Source of the DNA: Musa acuminata AAA Group
Taxonomy: Eukaryota; Streptophyta; Magnoliopsida; Zingiberales; Musaceae
Direction: 5' to 3'
Assembly (NCBI RefSeq): GCF_036884655.1
Contig: NC_088345.1
Coordinates: 19,799,001 to 19,863,000 of the forward strand
Length of the DNA stretch: 64,000 bases
Part shown: in pieces, positions 24,487 to 35,677 of the stretch
Numbering within the stretch: the stretch's first letter is position 1
Layout: every line of letters starts with the position of its first letter
The notes under the pieces: model-generated
Told to the model about the DNA's origin: nothing
What the model saw: the letters and a program-made list of their open reading frames with translations, nothing else
Database searches by the model: none
Position numbers and translations under genes: made by a program

Positions 24487-24865
24487 GAAAGAAGTTTGGG
24501 TAATTCCTGTTTAGACTTCTTTTTTTATTGGGAAAGTATCCTTGATTTCTAGATTTTTTTATCAATACCTTTTCTTTTTTGCCTAAAACCTAAAATATCC
24601 TCAGTCACCTATCTTTTTTTTTTTTTTTCCTATAAATTAATCCATAGGATGAATGGGTCCAATTATAGTATTTTTACATTGTGTTATAATGTTTTCAATA
24701 ATACTATAATGTAATAAAAAATATTTTTTATAAATTATGTAAAAAATATTGTGTTTATAATATTTTACATATATTATAATGTTTTTAGTAATAATAAAAA
24801 ACTATATTTTATTATTTTTATATTATGTTATATTTTTTTGGTTTTATTAAAAATACTATATAATG
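24487..24865. repeat. Truncated copy of the foldback element
   Basis: Matches the left arm and centre of the element at 25,930-26,508 (GAAAGAAGTTT, GGGAAAGTATCCTTGATTT, CCAATTATAGTATTTTTACAT) and stops where the right arm should begin, joining directly to 'tagggcatttgggtt', which begins the next gag fragment. Confidence 0.65.
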
Positions 24866-25235
24866 TAGTATATAGGGCATTTGGGTTAGCCCTATTGCTA
24901 TCCTTAACTTAGTTTTTTTTTTTTATCCAAAATCTATTGTGAGGCCTTGTTACTAAAATTAATATCCTTCCTTGGTTTATCATTGTTACAGTACATCAAT
25001 TGGGCTTAAAAAAATTTTTTCTCGACCTCCTTTGCCTCCAAGATCTTTTCGAGTACTATGAAATATGGAATATCTAAGGCATTCATTATCTTCACATTCC
25101 AATAAATTTTTGCTCTGAGTCCTTATAGAAATTAATCCACCCTTAAAGTATTAGTGATAATAATGAGGGATGTAAATCGAGATAACTCTTTAAACTTTTT
25201 AATATAATCCATCACAAAGAAGGATGAGATAGCCT
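24866..25235 (-). pseudogene. Ty3/gypsy gag fragment, copy 2
   Basis: The minus-strand reading from about 25,235 to 25,020 includes YIKKFKELSRFTSLI, followed (after frame changes) by an IPYFIVLEK-like segment, matching the Ty3/gypsy gag region in which 'F..LSRF.P..V' precedes the 'GLRP.I' helix. No zinc knuckle is present before the fragment ends. It starts with the same 'gggcatttgggttagcccta' block as the other copies. Confidence 0.6.
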
Positions 25236-25239
25236 CTAC

Positions 25240-25925
25240 TTTTGTCTTGGTCATCACAAAGACTTTGCTTGGTATATTTTTGTTTTGTTTTGATGAGATT
25301 ATTTTTTAATTCCTTACTAAATATCCTAGCTTTTCATATTGGAAACATAATCATTTTCTTTTAAGATATTCTTCCTATCTGATGCTTCCTATATTCAAAG
25401 TAAGTGGGTCCGTATGCTTGAGCTAGCTTCAAAGATTAGGATGTTTTACCCACTTTTCCTTAAGTAGGGCATTTGGGTTACCTCGCTATTTTTCACCTTG
25501 GTATCATTTTCTTTTAATGTCTAGAATCTATTATAGGGTCCTATTATTAAAAATAATATCTTTCCTTGGCATATCATGGCTGTAGTGTATCTTTTGGGCT
25601 TGAAAAATTCTTTGCTTGGTTTCCTCTACCTCTAAGGCCTTTTCCGCTACTATAAAATAGAAAATATTTGAGGTATTCATTATCGTCTTTACATCCTAAT
25701 AAATTTCTTCTATGAGTATTTATAGAAATTGATCAACTCTCAAGGCATTTTTAACTTTTGAATATAATTGGCTCACTACATTGACTTGAATATGTATTTT
25801 TAAATATTATTTAAAATTAAGTGAACTTAGATGGTAACTCTATCCATGACTCATGACCATATATACAACAAAGAAAACAATTGACAAGAATACAAGCATA
25901 TACTCTTAGGAAAATCATTTACGTA
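25240..25925 (-). pseudogene. Ty3/gypsy gag fragment, copy 3, with zinc knuckle
   Basis: The minus strand near 25,315-25,365 reads LCFQYEKLGYLVRN, a CCHC knuckle in which the second Cys and the His have become Tyr. Upstream (25,560-25,800) gag helices like those of copy 1 are visible. Frames are broken throughout. This copy and copy 1 are each followed by the foldback element, showing that both were duplicated as a unit of roughly 1.5 kb. Confidence 0.65.
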
Positions 25926-25929
25926 TATT

Positions 25930-26508
25930 GAAAAGAAGTTTTGGTGAATTCCCATTTAGACTTTTTTGTTTTTGGGAAAGTATCCTTGATTTTTAGAATT
26001 TGTTATCAATACATTTTTTTTTGTCTAATACCTAGAATATCCCTAATCAATTACCCATTTTTTCTCATTTTCGTATAAATTAATCCATAAGGTGAATCGG
26101 TTCAATTATAGTATTTTTACATTATGTTATAATATTTTTTATAATACTGTAATGTAATAAAAACATATTTATTTATAAATTATGTAAAAAAATATTATGT
26201 TTATAATATTTTACATAATATCCTAATATTTTCAGTAATACTAAAAAATTAATATTATAGCATTTTATAATATGTTATAAGTTTTTTGGTTTTACTGAAA
26301 ATACTATATAACATAGTATAAAAACATTATAATTGGATTGATTCACCGGTCCATCGAGAAAAATGAGAGAATAAAATAAAAATAAAATAGTTGAGGGTAC
26401 TCCAGGTATTAAGTAAAAAAATACTATTACCAAATTCTGAAAATAGTGGCACTTCCTGAGAAAAGCAAAAAAAATTTATGGAATTCATCCAAAAAAAATT
26501 TCTTGAAA
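25930..26508. mobile_element. Long-inverted-repeat foldback (MITE-like) element
   Basis: The two halves are imperfect reverse complements over at least 200 bp each. Left-arm landmarks in order are AAAGAAGTTTTGGTGAATTCCC, TTTTAGAATTTG, AATACCTAGAATA, GGTGAATCGGTTCAATTATAG; the right arm read in reverse complement gives AAGAAATTTTTTTTGGATGAATTCC, TTTCAGAATTTG, AATACCTGGAGTA and GGTGAATCAATCCAATTATAA. The centre is almost pure A/T. No coding capacity. The long terminal inverted repeats resemble foldback or Mutator-type MITEs; I could not identify a target duplication, so the class is open. Confidence 0.65.
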
Positions 26509-28518
26509 GAACATTCTCTTGTACTTAGTAAGAAAAAAAACCTTGTCTCACGGTACAAATAATTAGTGATCATCCTGCCCTGACCATTGAACTTGGCCGA
26601 AACGCAGCTATTTTTTCATTAAGATAAGTCAAAAGGATGAGTTTGATGGCCAGCGTCTGCACGAGAACCACAATTTGGCATCAGATGTGCATCTCATAAA
26701 AGATGTTCGACGGGGCTGGCAACAGTGTCCACTGAAAAATACTGCACCGCTTAAACTTTTTGCGAGGCTCTTGTTCACAGTTATGAGCGACCTGTGGCGC
26801 TGCTACCACTTCATCATGAATATGGATCTCTACACCTTTTTCTTCATGTCAGAGGAACATTCGAGGACACCACTCTCACTGGTTCTCAGTCCTGGCTGCT
26901 CATTCTGAGCTACTCCCTCTCCAACTGCAATAATCTTACTCGACCCAATGCGCAAGTCTTTTCCGAATAGGCAACACTTAAAAGCTGCTTTCTTTCCTTT
27001 TAAACTCCAGCCATTACGGAGCGCTGATGGAATAATTACCCATCTTTATCCCAGAGGGAGACAAAAGAGGGTAAAAGTGCACCCCAATTATAAGCCATCA
27101 CCGTATGATAGTAGGGATAACCTGACGTGTCAAAAATTTCTCCCAACTGCTACCCAAATAAAGATGTTATAAGTGAAGGTCCATGAGAGCTTGTGGAGAA
27201 CTACTCCGAAGGACCACATTCCAGCTCATCTACAGAATTCTTCTTGAACATCAAAGTTTTGGTAACATCTGGATTTACGAATTGGTATTCCAGTTCACTT
27301 TCGCTTACCTGTCAACCGCAAAAGCTATATATGACCATGAGACCTTGGAAAAGGAAGACAAGAAAGAAAGGTGAAATCAAAGCAGCACCTAGAGCATTCA
27401 CTCTCAATAACTCTGACACGTTACTGTCGTTGAAGAAGACAAAATAGTTGCTATGGATGGTGTAGTCTGTCGTTGGCAGCTGATGTAGTAAACCACTCTA
27501 ATCTTAAGAGTCTTGAAATGGCCAGTAGTGCTTTTTACTGAAGAGCCGAGGTTTAAAGTTGGAATAGCAAGAATGAATAGAGGTTAACCAAATACAAGAA
27601 AAATTCCAATACATTTGCTCCTCAAGGCGAGCATTCCGAATGATGAACTAGAAGAAATTAGTTGTCCGAGTCCCTACAAAACGACGCTGTCAAAAGTCTT
27701 CCTCAGCCAGCTGCTATACAATACGTTGAGATTTTTCGTGTTTGTATTTAATATAGAAATTAAACTTGCAACTAAGAATTAGTCGGATGATATCCGTTCA
27801 ATAATTCTTTTGTGGAGAAACGAGAAGAAGCATCATACTCACAGGCCTACGAAGGCATTCTATGCACCGACAAGTTTCGTGTTCAGCTCTAAACGTTGAA
27901 GTCTTCCCCTGTTAGCTCTGTCTTGCTACATCCTTTAATCGAAGTTTCCAAGCCGCCAGGCGAATGATTGCTCAGTCTCTTTTTCTTGTTCCTGCATTAC
28001 GGATTTGAGGGGAATTATTATACTTGGACTAATACAATGTTCCATGAAATATGTAGTCTGTACATTTCTGGTCATACCTCCCGATATCAATTGTCTCGTA
28101 TACTGCTCCCTAGTTGCAGATCCGCTGTTAGAATTTATACAACATGAAAGGTTCATTCCAGAGAGGATTAACATGACAACTACAGCCTCATTAGGAGAGT
28201 TTGACCAACTAAAATTGTGTATGGATTCGTAAGTCTTGCGTTGGATCTTTAAGTCGTCACTATCACAGACGTTGTCCTGTCGGTATCAGTCAGAGAAAGA
28301 CAATGAAGTCGGTGGACATTTGAACAGTGCAAAACTGAGGCTTGATGCAGGGGTTTACCAGAAGGTGAAAACGAGGAATTATACTGAACGAAATCGTCGC
28401 GGTGATGGTTAAGTCTCAGGTGAAAACAAACCTCGACGCTGTCGGTGCGTCTTCCGATACTGTAGACGAGCGGCTGCCCATCGACTGGGTTGGAATGGGC
28501 TCCATGTGGTCGAGTAAG
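26509..28518. other. Unique-looking region upstream of the GT61 gene
   Basis: Base composition rises towards the genic level. Only short frames occur (77 aa at 26,675, 74 aa at 26,948, 84 aa at 27,193, 79 aa minus at 28,174) and none resembles a family I know or continues across plausible splice sites. I see no retrotransposon motif. It probably holds the upstream regulatory sequence of the GT61 gene, but no individual site can be supported. Confidence 0.4.
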
Positions 28519-28559
28519 CCAATGAAGGAATTGGATCCCCTCCTCTCCTTGGTATAAAA
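28519..28559 (+). promoter_or_regulatory. Core promoter of the GT61 gene (CCAAT and TATA boxes)
   Basis: CCAAT at 28,519-28,523 and TATAAAA at 28,553-28,559, the latter 56 bp before the start ATG. A transcription start about 25-30 bp after the TATA box would give a purine-rich 5' leader of roughly 30 nt. Spacing is right for a plant TATA promoter; there is no transcript evidence in the sequence itself. Confidence 0.6.
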
Positions 28560-28614
28560 CTCGCAAGTCTGAAAGAGAAGGAACAAGAGGGAGTTGGGAA
28601 GAAAATAAGTAAAA

Positions 28615-30499
28615 ATGAAGCCTCTCAGGACCTCCCCCAGGCCTGAGGCAAGGAGGACAGGAAATGCCTTCATCATAGCATCCATGCTTCTTTCTCTCTG
28701 CATCATCTCTCTTATCAAGGCTCGCTACTGTGCGGTTCCATTTGGTCTGTCCTTCACTTCAGATGCTGCCTTCCTTGACTGTTGCGGTCTTCTGTTCTTG
28801 AGAACACCGTTGCTCTTCTTGCAGGTAAGTTGCAGGAGTCTACCGAATTGGAACTAGCCATGGAAGCTCTAAGGATGGTGACAGCCAAGAGAGGCGACCC
28901 TGCTTCAAAAGGTAAGTTCATTAGCATAAGTCCTCGGAGAATTTAGATAGCTAGAAGAATAATATGGACTGCGAAGAAAGAAAAGAATATGAAACCTGGT
29001 TCATGTGGTGACAGGAGCAATTGTGCGAGTTAGTGATCTGCAAGAACTGAAATGTGGAACTTAGAGCGCTTACTGATCAATGATTCACAAAAAGATGTTC
29101 ACCATTCATTCACTTGTTTGTGTCGGTTGCAAAACTGAGTACAGTTAAAATGCCCTTAAAGCCACAAAAAGAACATAATTGTTGCTGAAACTCTTGAGGA
29201 TTCTGATAGTTTGCCAAAACCTTTTCGGAGATGCTTACACTCATAAATTCCTTTCTTGTGAACATAAATGGCATTGGTAAAAATTTTCTGATTGCAGGGG
29301 AAAAGGAAGAAATAGCTGCTATGGATCTCAAGAAACCATTATGTGTGGAAACAAGCCGGAGATCTGATGTTTGCGAGGCAGAAGGCGATGTGAGGGTGAA
29401 AGGAAGCTGGCAGACCATCTTTGTGCACCCTTCCCTGGCAAGCCAAGAATGGAAGATGAAACCTTATGCCCGTAAGCATGACCGGCCCGCTCTTGCTCAC
29501 ATCAAAGAATGGACAATTAAGCCGTTCCCAGATCAAGAACCAGCCCCGACCTGCACCGAGAACTATACAATCCCTGCGGTGGTGTTCTCGATCGGTGGGT
29601 ACACCGGAAACCTCTTCCATGACTTCACCGACGTGCTGGTCCCCCTGTTCATCACCTCCCACCACTTCCATGGTGATGTCCAATTCGTCATCGCTGACGC
29701 AAAATCCTGGTGGCTGAGCAAGTTCAGCTTAATCCTCAAGCAGCTGTCCAAGTACGAGATCATCGACGCCGACAACGACCAAGACGTGGTGCGATGCTTC
29801 CCTCGAGTGATCATAGGGCTCAACTTCCACAAGGAACTGGGCGTCGACCCTGCCAAGGCTCCAAACGGATACTCCATTATGGACTTCAAGGAGATGCTGA
29901 GGAAAGCGTACGGCCTAGAGAGGCCGACGGCGGAACCGTCGGGTGACCAATGGGACGTAAGGAGGAAGCCCAGGTTGCTGATCATATCTCGCAAGAGCTC
30001 GAGAGTGTTCTTGAACGAGAGGGGGATGTCGGACATGGCCATGAGTCTTGGATTCGACGTGAGGATCGCCGACCCCGATGTAGCCACCGACTTGGGCAAG
30101 TTCGCGAGGCTGGTGAACTCCGCCGACGTGATGATCGGAGTCCATGGCGCCGGGCTCACCAACATCGTCTTCCTCCCTGCAGGGGCTGTGCTCATCCAGG
30201 TTGTTCCCATGGGCAACCTGGAGTGGCTGGCAAGAGACACCTTCGAGAATCCATCACCAGATATGCAGCTCAGGTACTTGGACTACCGCATCCAAGCGGA
30301 TGAGAGCACGCTTAGTGACCAATACCCGAAAGATCACCCTGTGTTCACAGATCCCCAATCAATCCACAAGAAAGGCTGGAATGAGCTGAGCAGAACATAC
30401 TTGGAGAACCAAGATGTGAAGCCTCATCTGGGCAGGCTGAGGATCACATTGTTAGAGGCTCTCAACACATTGTCGCACAGCCGCAAGATGACTCAGTGA
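28615..30499 (+). CDS. Glycosyltransferase family 61 protein (XAT-like), three exons
   Basis: Model: exons 28,615-28,744, 28,825-28,911 and 29,298-30,499; introns of 80 bp (GTCTGT...CTTCTTGCAG) and 386 bp (GTAAGT...GATTGCAG), both phase 1, giving 472 residues. The N-terminus has a short basic tail, a hydrophobic anchor (about residues 17-34, AFIIASMLLSLCIISLI) and then a stem rich in Glu and Lys, which is a Golgi type II topology. Exon 3 carries the GT61 (DUF563) domain: FSIGGYTGNLFHDF (169-182), SKFSLILKQLSKY, RCFPRVIIGL, PRLLIISR (297-304) and GVHGAGLTN (353-361). Characterised members add arabinose or xylose to xylan (XAT, XAX), or xylose to N-glycans; the substrate cannot be read from sequence and xylan arabinosylation is only the likeliest guess. 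It appears intact and is the only intact host gene here. The first intron rests on frame logic; reading through it would give a stop after QVSCRSLPNWN. Confidence 0.9.
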
Positions 30500-30870
30500 T
30501 TGCTTCCACCTGGAATCCGTTGTTCGCTTTTCTTTTTCTTTCAGAAACATAACCCATCATCTTGTTGCAAGAAAGATGGATGGATAGGTCGGTATATAGC
30601 TAGTTAGATGCATGGCTGGATAGATAATATTGTGCTGCTATAGGGAAGTATAGTGATGCTTACACCTTGTGATTACAAACAACGAGTGTACTGGAGAAAA
30701 GAAAGATCAACGCCAGAATAGTTTGAATATGATGCAGAGTAGTATTACTTTATATTTTATGTTACAATAGCTCCATCACTAAATGCGTCTGCCTCATTGC
30801 CAGTCTGATTACAAATACTGTGCTATATTTTTAATGTTTTCCTTCTTCTTTTTACATTAATAAAAGGAAA
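30500..30870 (+). other. GT61 3' UTR with possible polyadenylation signal
   Basis: Follows the TGA stop with T-rich stretches and no frame. AATAAA lies at 30,859-30,864, 360 bp after the stop, preceded by a T-rich tract. Plant poly(A) signals are loose, so an earlier site is possible. Confidence 0.35.
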
Positions 30871-33162
30871 TTAAATTATATGCGATTGGTAAAAGATGAA
30901 TTTTTCTGGATAATGCAACAAGTAATTGTCCTAAAACGGAGTCTCTCTCCTGCTTCAGGGTTACCACTATTAGAATATATTAGAACAGGATTCTTGTCTC
31001 TCTTTGTGCTGGAAAAAAAGAAAACAGGGGAGACGCTGAAGAAAATAATTTGGTGCATCGATCTCTTCCTTGTCGTTCTTCGGAAATGAACATTGTTATC
31101 ACCATTCTCGAAAGGGTCTTGATCACATTCGTAAGATTGATGACCCATGAATTCCTGTATCTGTAATGGTGGAAAACATATATACTTGTATTTCTTTGTG
31201 ATTTAGACAAGTGTTACGACGTCGGTACAGGAGCCATGGCAGCAAGAAATGCCAAATAGCTGAATTCCCAGTAGAAGGTCAATCAATAACCGTCCCCGGT
31301 ACAAGAGACAGGTCGCCTCAGTGTGGACCCCCTCCTTTTACTAGGACTAGTTTGGTGTTGTGGAGCTATCAGAGATGAACAGAGGCCACAAGCCAACGCC
31401 ATCGAAGAGTCCACCTCTGGGGTGAGTATCCATCAAGATCTAAACCAGAGGATCGAATACGCTAACCAAACTGCGGGCTGCATGTGATCCTCTTGAACAT
31501 ATCTACCACCCAAGTAGCAGAGGCTGCTGTTGGTCAGCAGCACGATCATGCCCACCATTTAAAAGAACATATAAGACATTCATGATTACTTTTTTGATAC
31601 GATACTGGGTCTGCTACGAACTTTGCATGATAGAGTTACATATTCCACGTGAGATCAAATCAGGCATCACATTTCAGTCGGTAGTCCCGTCACTTTCTTA
31701 TATTTCCGGCAATTGTTTCTCTCCTGCTTTCCGCAAGCATGCCACACCACACATTAGCGAAGAAGAAAATTATGCAGCTTCTTTCCCATGACATGGCATT
31801 CTCTTGCTCTTATTTCTGGACACATACGCGGGCCACTCAAGTGTAGTATGAAGAATTTCCTGTAACTCCAAGGAATATGTGGAATGCATGGCATCTAGTA
31901 TCAGCAGATGAAGGTAATGGAGTAAGACATCCGCCGGCCCCCGATACAGTACTATAACATCCAAGTTAGAGCGAGTTGGAGACTATTAAGGGCTAAGGAG
32001 ATGATATATATAGGTTGTCACATGCCAAACAAAATAAAAAGAAAACAAGAAGTGATTCCTTTGCTGAAGGAATATTGCTAGAATCATTAATGCACTTGAA
32101 AACTATACTTATACCATGGGGCATCGATAATTTGATCAGTGAGCAATGATGTCACACACGAACATATTTTTCAATGTCTCGTTTTATTATAGTTATACAA
32201 CGATAGAAGAAGACACGAAGAAGCACTGTACCGAGGCAAACCAGTCATAACTTGGATCTACTGATTATAAAACACCGAAAATTGAGATGACGTCTCTTGT
32301 TGGACTATCTATGGAAGATTTCCCTGCTCCGAGGGAGATGTGTGAATGGAGTTGGTTGTGTCTACATTCCACGTCATAGTTGGGATATGATTCTTGTCAT
32401 GTAATGGTACAGTCAATTAGCTGTCAAGGAGGAATGACCGAGGAGAATATTAGTTGGACTTGATGGCGTTGTTGCCATTATTATTGGTAGTTAGATCTCA
32501 TACAAGCAGCCCCGTTCAAATCACAACATACCAAAAATTCCAAGGTATGCCAACGCTTCCTGCCAAGAGTAGAAGAAACTTGAGTTCTTGTCTGATTTGC
32601 AAGCTAATTCACTGATTCATTGCTTATATAGAAGATATGATAATCTTGTAGTCCAAAAATTTTGTTGAAAGAAACTCCATGTCATTAATTATATTTATAT
32701 TATTCATGGAAGACAGTTTTTCTTATTAAGGAGATTCATCGTTGCTTTATAATTTGTCAACATATGTATCACACGACCCACGTGGATTGCAAACCTTCTG
32801 CAATAGCTAAAGCTTTATAGGCAGAAGAAGTTATATTTCGTGCTAATGTCTCCTTCATCCACAAAATATATCGGATCTATATTACTCACCCGATCCTGTT
32901 GCGATTCCAAGAATTATTATGGTTAAACTTATACCAACACCCACGTGGAGGAGTCCATTTGACAATGATGGCGTCAAAATAGCATATTGGAAGAAGCAAC
33001 AATTATGTCTGGTCATGAGTCTACAAGGATTGAACTCAGGTACATAGTACAAAATTGAATCGGATGAGTATTTTTTTCGTAGACCATAACACAAAAAGTG
33101 ATATAGCTAAAAGGGTCACTTTCTTCTTCCAAAAGATGCAGATTTAATTATCTTTATATATT
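30871..33162. other. Intergenic region without recognisable genes
   Basis: Only frames under 95 codons (for example 30,876-31,148 minus, 31,582-31,791 plus, 32,882-33,094 minus), none with a known motif. No LTR ends, primer sites or long inverted repeats were seen. The part after about 32,880 may belong to the LINE remnant that follows on the minus strand. Confidence 0.4.
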
Positions 33163-33543
33163 GGGCTAACTAGGACGCTACCCCATTTCCCTCTTTATGC
33201 ATCTGAAAAATTACATGGAAATCAAACACATTCAAAACATGCTAAATATCGTCAATTACATTACATACAGCTAATGGAGAAGGAGCTATCTTATGTAACA
33301 CCTTAATCAACATCTCATAATCAGACTCCACATATATCCTTGTGACTCCATCTTGTATAGTCACACGAAGGTCATCTCTCATTATTGTAACCTTACAGTA
33401 CAACGCATTCCAACTCTCGACATTTCTGTAACCAACAAATAAGGGGTCACTAGCATCATCTCATAGCAAAATACTAATATCCCCAAACTAATATTTATTA
33501 TAAAACCATCCTAATTAAGCTTGACCCATCCATTTTGGGGTCT
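33163..33543 (-). pseudogene. Decayed RNase H-like domain, probably from a LINE
   Basis: On the minus strand it begins PQNGWVKLN-stop-DG, the hallmark start of the RNase H domain (RVT_3 type) in plant non-LTR retrotransposons and related host proteins. After a frame change it reads NALYCKVTIMRDD, then IYVESDYEMLIKVL (the VESD catalytic motif), SPLAVCNVIDDI and finally FQMHKEGNGVAS-stop-LAQ, matching the conserved H..REGN.VAD.LA end. At least three stops and one frameshift. No RT or endonuclease part is recognisable upstream, so this is either a fragment or a decayed RNase H-like gene. Confidence 0.65.
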
Positions 33544-33748
33544 ACTCTAGGAAACCTATCTTTGAACTAAACCTTACCTACGATCATAAGATTATTTGAC
33601 CATGTCATGAGCTTAGACTAAAGCAATCATTTTATAAAAAATATTATACATTGATTTATATTTGTGACTAAAAATAATTTCATGACTCACCTTCCATATA
33701 ACTACTAGAGCCGAGTAGCAATAACAACACCAAAGATCTAGTCAAAAT

Positions 33749-34529
33749 TATTAAATCTCAGATTTGATTATAAAATTAATTGGTAAATTATTTGATCTAA
33801 TCTATATATTGAAATAAGTGTACAGGATTAACTACGATAGTAGTAAAGCATAAAGCATATATTGGACAGGAGTCAAAGATCGGACGATACGTTGAAGATT
33901 CGGACGATATGTCGGAAGTTTGTCGGAAGCTCGTAGAGAGTTCGTCGGGAGCTCACTAAGAGTTTTCGTTGGGAGCTCACTGAAAGTTCATCGGGAGTTC
34001 GCCAGAAGTTCGCTTGGAGCTCACCGAAAGTTCGTCGGGAGTTCGCTGGAAGTTCGTCGAGAAGTTTATCGAAAGTTCGCCGAGAGAACAAGTGAGATGC
34101 CAGACAGAGATTAATTAGTTAAATATCTTAATTATCGTAGTTATACTATAAGTTAAGTTATGATTGGGAGTTAATCCCACTAACTCGGTTATGGACCAAT
34201 TGGGCCTTTAACAGAGCTGAATTGGGCCGGTTGAACAACCCATTTAGCACTTGAAGTCACAGCCGACGGTGGCACCGCCTGGGATTTAGTCTCCCAGGTC
34301 GAGCTGCCAAGCGGTGGTACTGCAAGAGCTCAGTATCTGAGCTTTGTCAAGCGGTGGTACCGCCTAGACTAAGCGAGGGTACCACCTAGACTAAGCGGGG
34401 GTACCGCCTAGTGTCAGTCTAAAGGAGATGGTACTGCCCAATATTGGTGGTGGTACCGCTAGTACCCCAGAAATCTGAGATGAGACACTTTTTGGTTCCA
34501 ATTTTGAAGCCATTGGAGCCTATAAATAT
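33749..34529 (+). repeat. Sirevirus-type LTR fragment, 3'-truncated
   Basis: Starts TATTAAATCTCAGATTT and follows the D and B2 LTRs through the GTTCGTCGGAAG-rich region, the palindrome cluster (GCGGTGGTACCGCC units, about 34,260-34,460) and the TATA-like box (TATAAATA near 34,520). It is then cut off where the copia LTR-like sequence of H begins. No internal element sequence flanks it. The 64-72-residue frames inside are not genes. Confidence 0.78.
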
Positions 34530-35677
34530 CTTATAGGTGCCCAGCAAACCAATCACATGAGTAATGACACGTGTGACTTGACACAGAATCTTTTTGTTTA
34601 TTATATTTTGACGTTTATCACATTATATTAACTATTGCATATATGTATGTATATATTGTGATGTCCTTGGATCTATGCAATGAGAATTGGATCATGATGA
34701 GATCACGATAATGAGACCGATTCACCTTTAAACACATATCATAAATAATCCCGGGCATAGGTTACTCGAGAGGGACATCGAGAAAACCGGACAGACTGGT
34801 GTGCTATATACCCGTCCATATGATGGATGCAGTTGGTCTCATAGCTGCTCGTGTGGGGACACTAGGGATATAGTACAGGTGTTCATTGGAGAATGAGTTC
34901 ACTGATTGATCCGCTTTTGGAATGCTGGATGGTTGATGATGCCTTATTGTCAGACAGCGATTTCATAGTCCTAGTAGTGTATCTAGTCATTAGACTTGAG
35001 ACACTAAGGATGTTCTGTATGAGTGCTCCATTCTTTGATACCAGACTTATAGGTTTGGATGTCCCAGATCTAGTACAATCGGTCATTGGGAGTGGCAATC
35101 GACCTTACGAGGGCTATTGAGTGTCGATAGAGGATCATCCACTCTTGGCATCATGAGAGGAATATCTTATATGTTTTTGCTCAAACAAATCCCTGGCCAG
35201 GGTCATTCGGATTTAGAGAGAAAGAGTTCTCCGGGAGAATCCGATTAGAGCGAGACTCGAGTAGAAACTGTATGGGTCTGACAACACCATGCCCCATATA
35301 CGGTCTCTTGGATATTAGATGGATGAGGGACTATAGATACACGATAATTGAGAACAGACAAGTCCAATAGATTGGATTATCCTGTATTGTCTGAGGACTG
35401 CGGCATAGTGGCCTAGTACGTCCGCAGTCGATGAGTCAAGTAAATTATTATGGAGATAATAATTCATTGAGCTAGGAGTTTTAACTAGTATGACTCACAT
35501 GCCCCCTGCAGCAGCGCCCGCAAGAAGGGCCATAGGCACGGCGGCCACTAGCGCACGGGCATTGCTCCCACGTGCAAGGGCGGTGCCTACGGGTGCTAGA
35601 CATGCGGGCAGAGGCGCCGCATAGTAGTGGCGCTAGTGAGCATCGCGCCCACGAGTATAGCCGCCTACGAATACTAC
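34530..35677 (+). mobile_element. H, 5' part: copia LTR-like sequence interrupted by D
   Basis: Non-coding repeat, homologous from about 35,140 to the sequence at 1-583. It ends in a GC-rich part (35,497-35,677, rich in GGCGCC/GGCGGT words) that is continued, after the D and B3 insertions, by similarly GC-rich sequence at 61,478. Its true 5' LTR end is not evident: it starts right at the truncated Sirevirus LTR without a clear TG terminus. Lineage is uncertain; the gag at 62.9 kb with [14 protein letters not shown] suggests an Angela- or Tork-type copia element. Confidence 0.55.

Noticed and set aside
26675..27447. Short frames (77, 74, 63, 84 codons) as candidate exons of a second host gene
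   Set aside because: No recognisable domain and no consistent splice chain. They may be part of the GT61 upstream region.
28825..28835. 11-bp frameshifting insertion in the GT61 gene
   Set aside because: Reading through gives a stop, but an 80-bp GT-AG intron at 28,745-28,824 removes the problem and keeps the frame (phase 1), so the gene is intact under that model.
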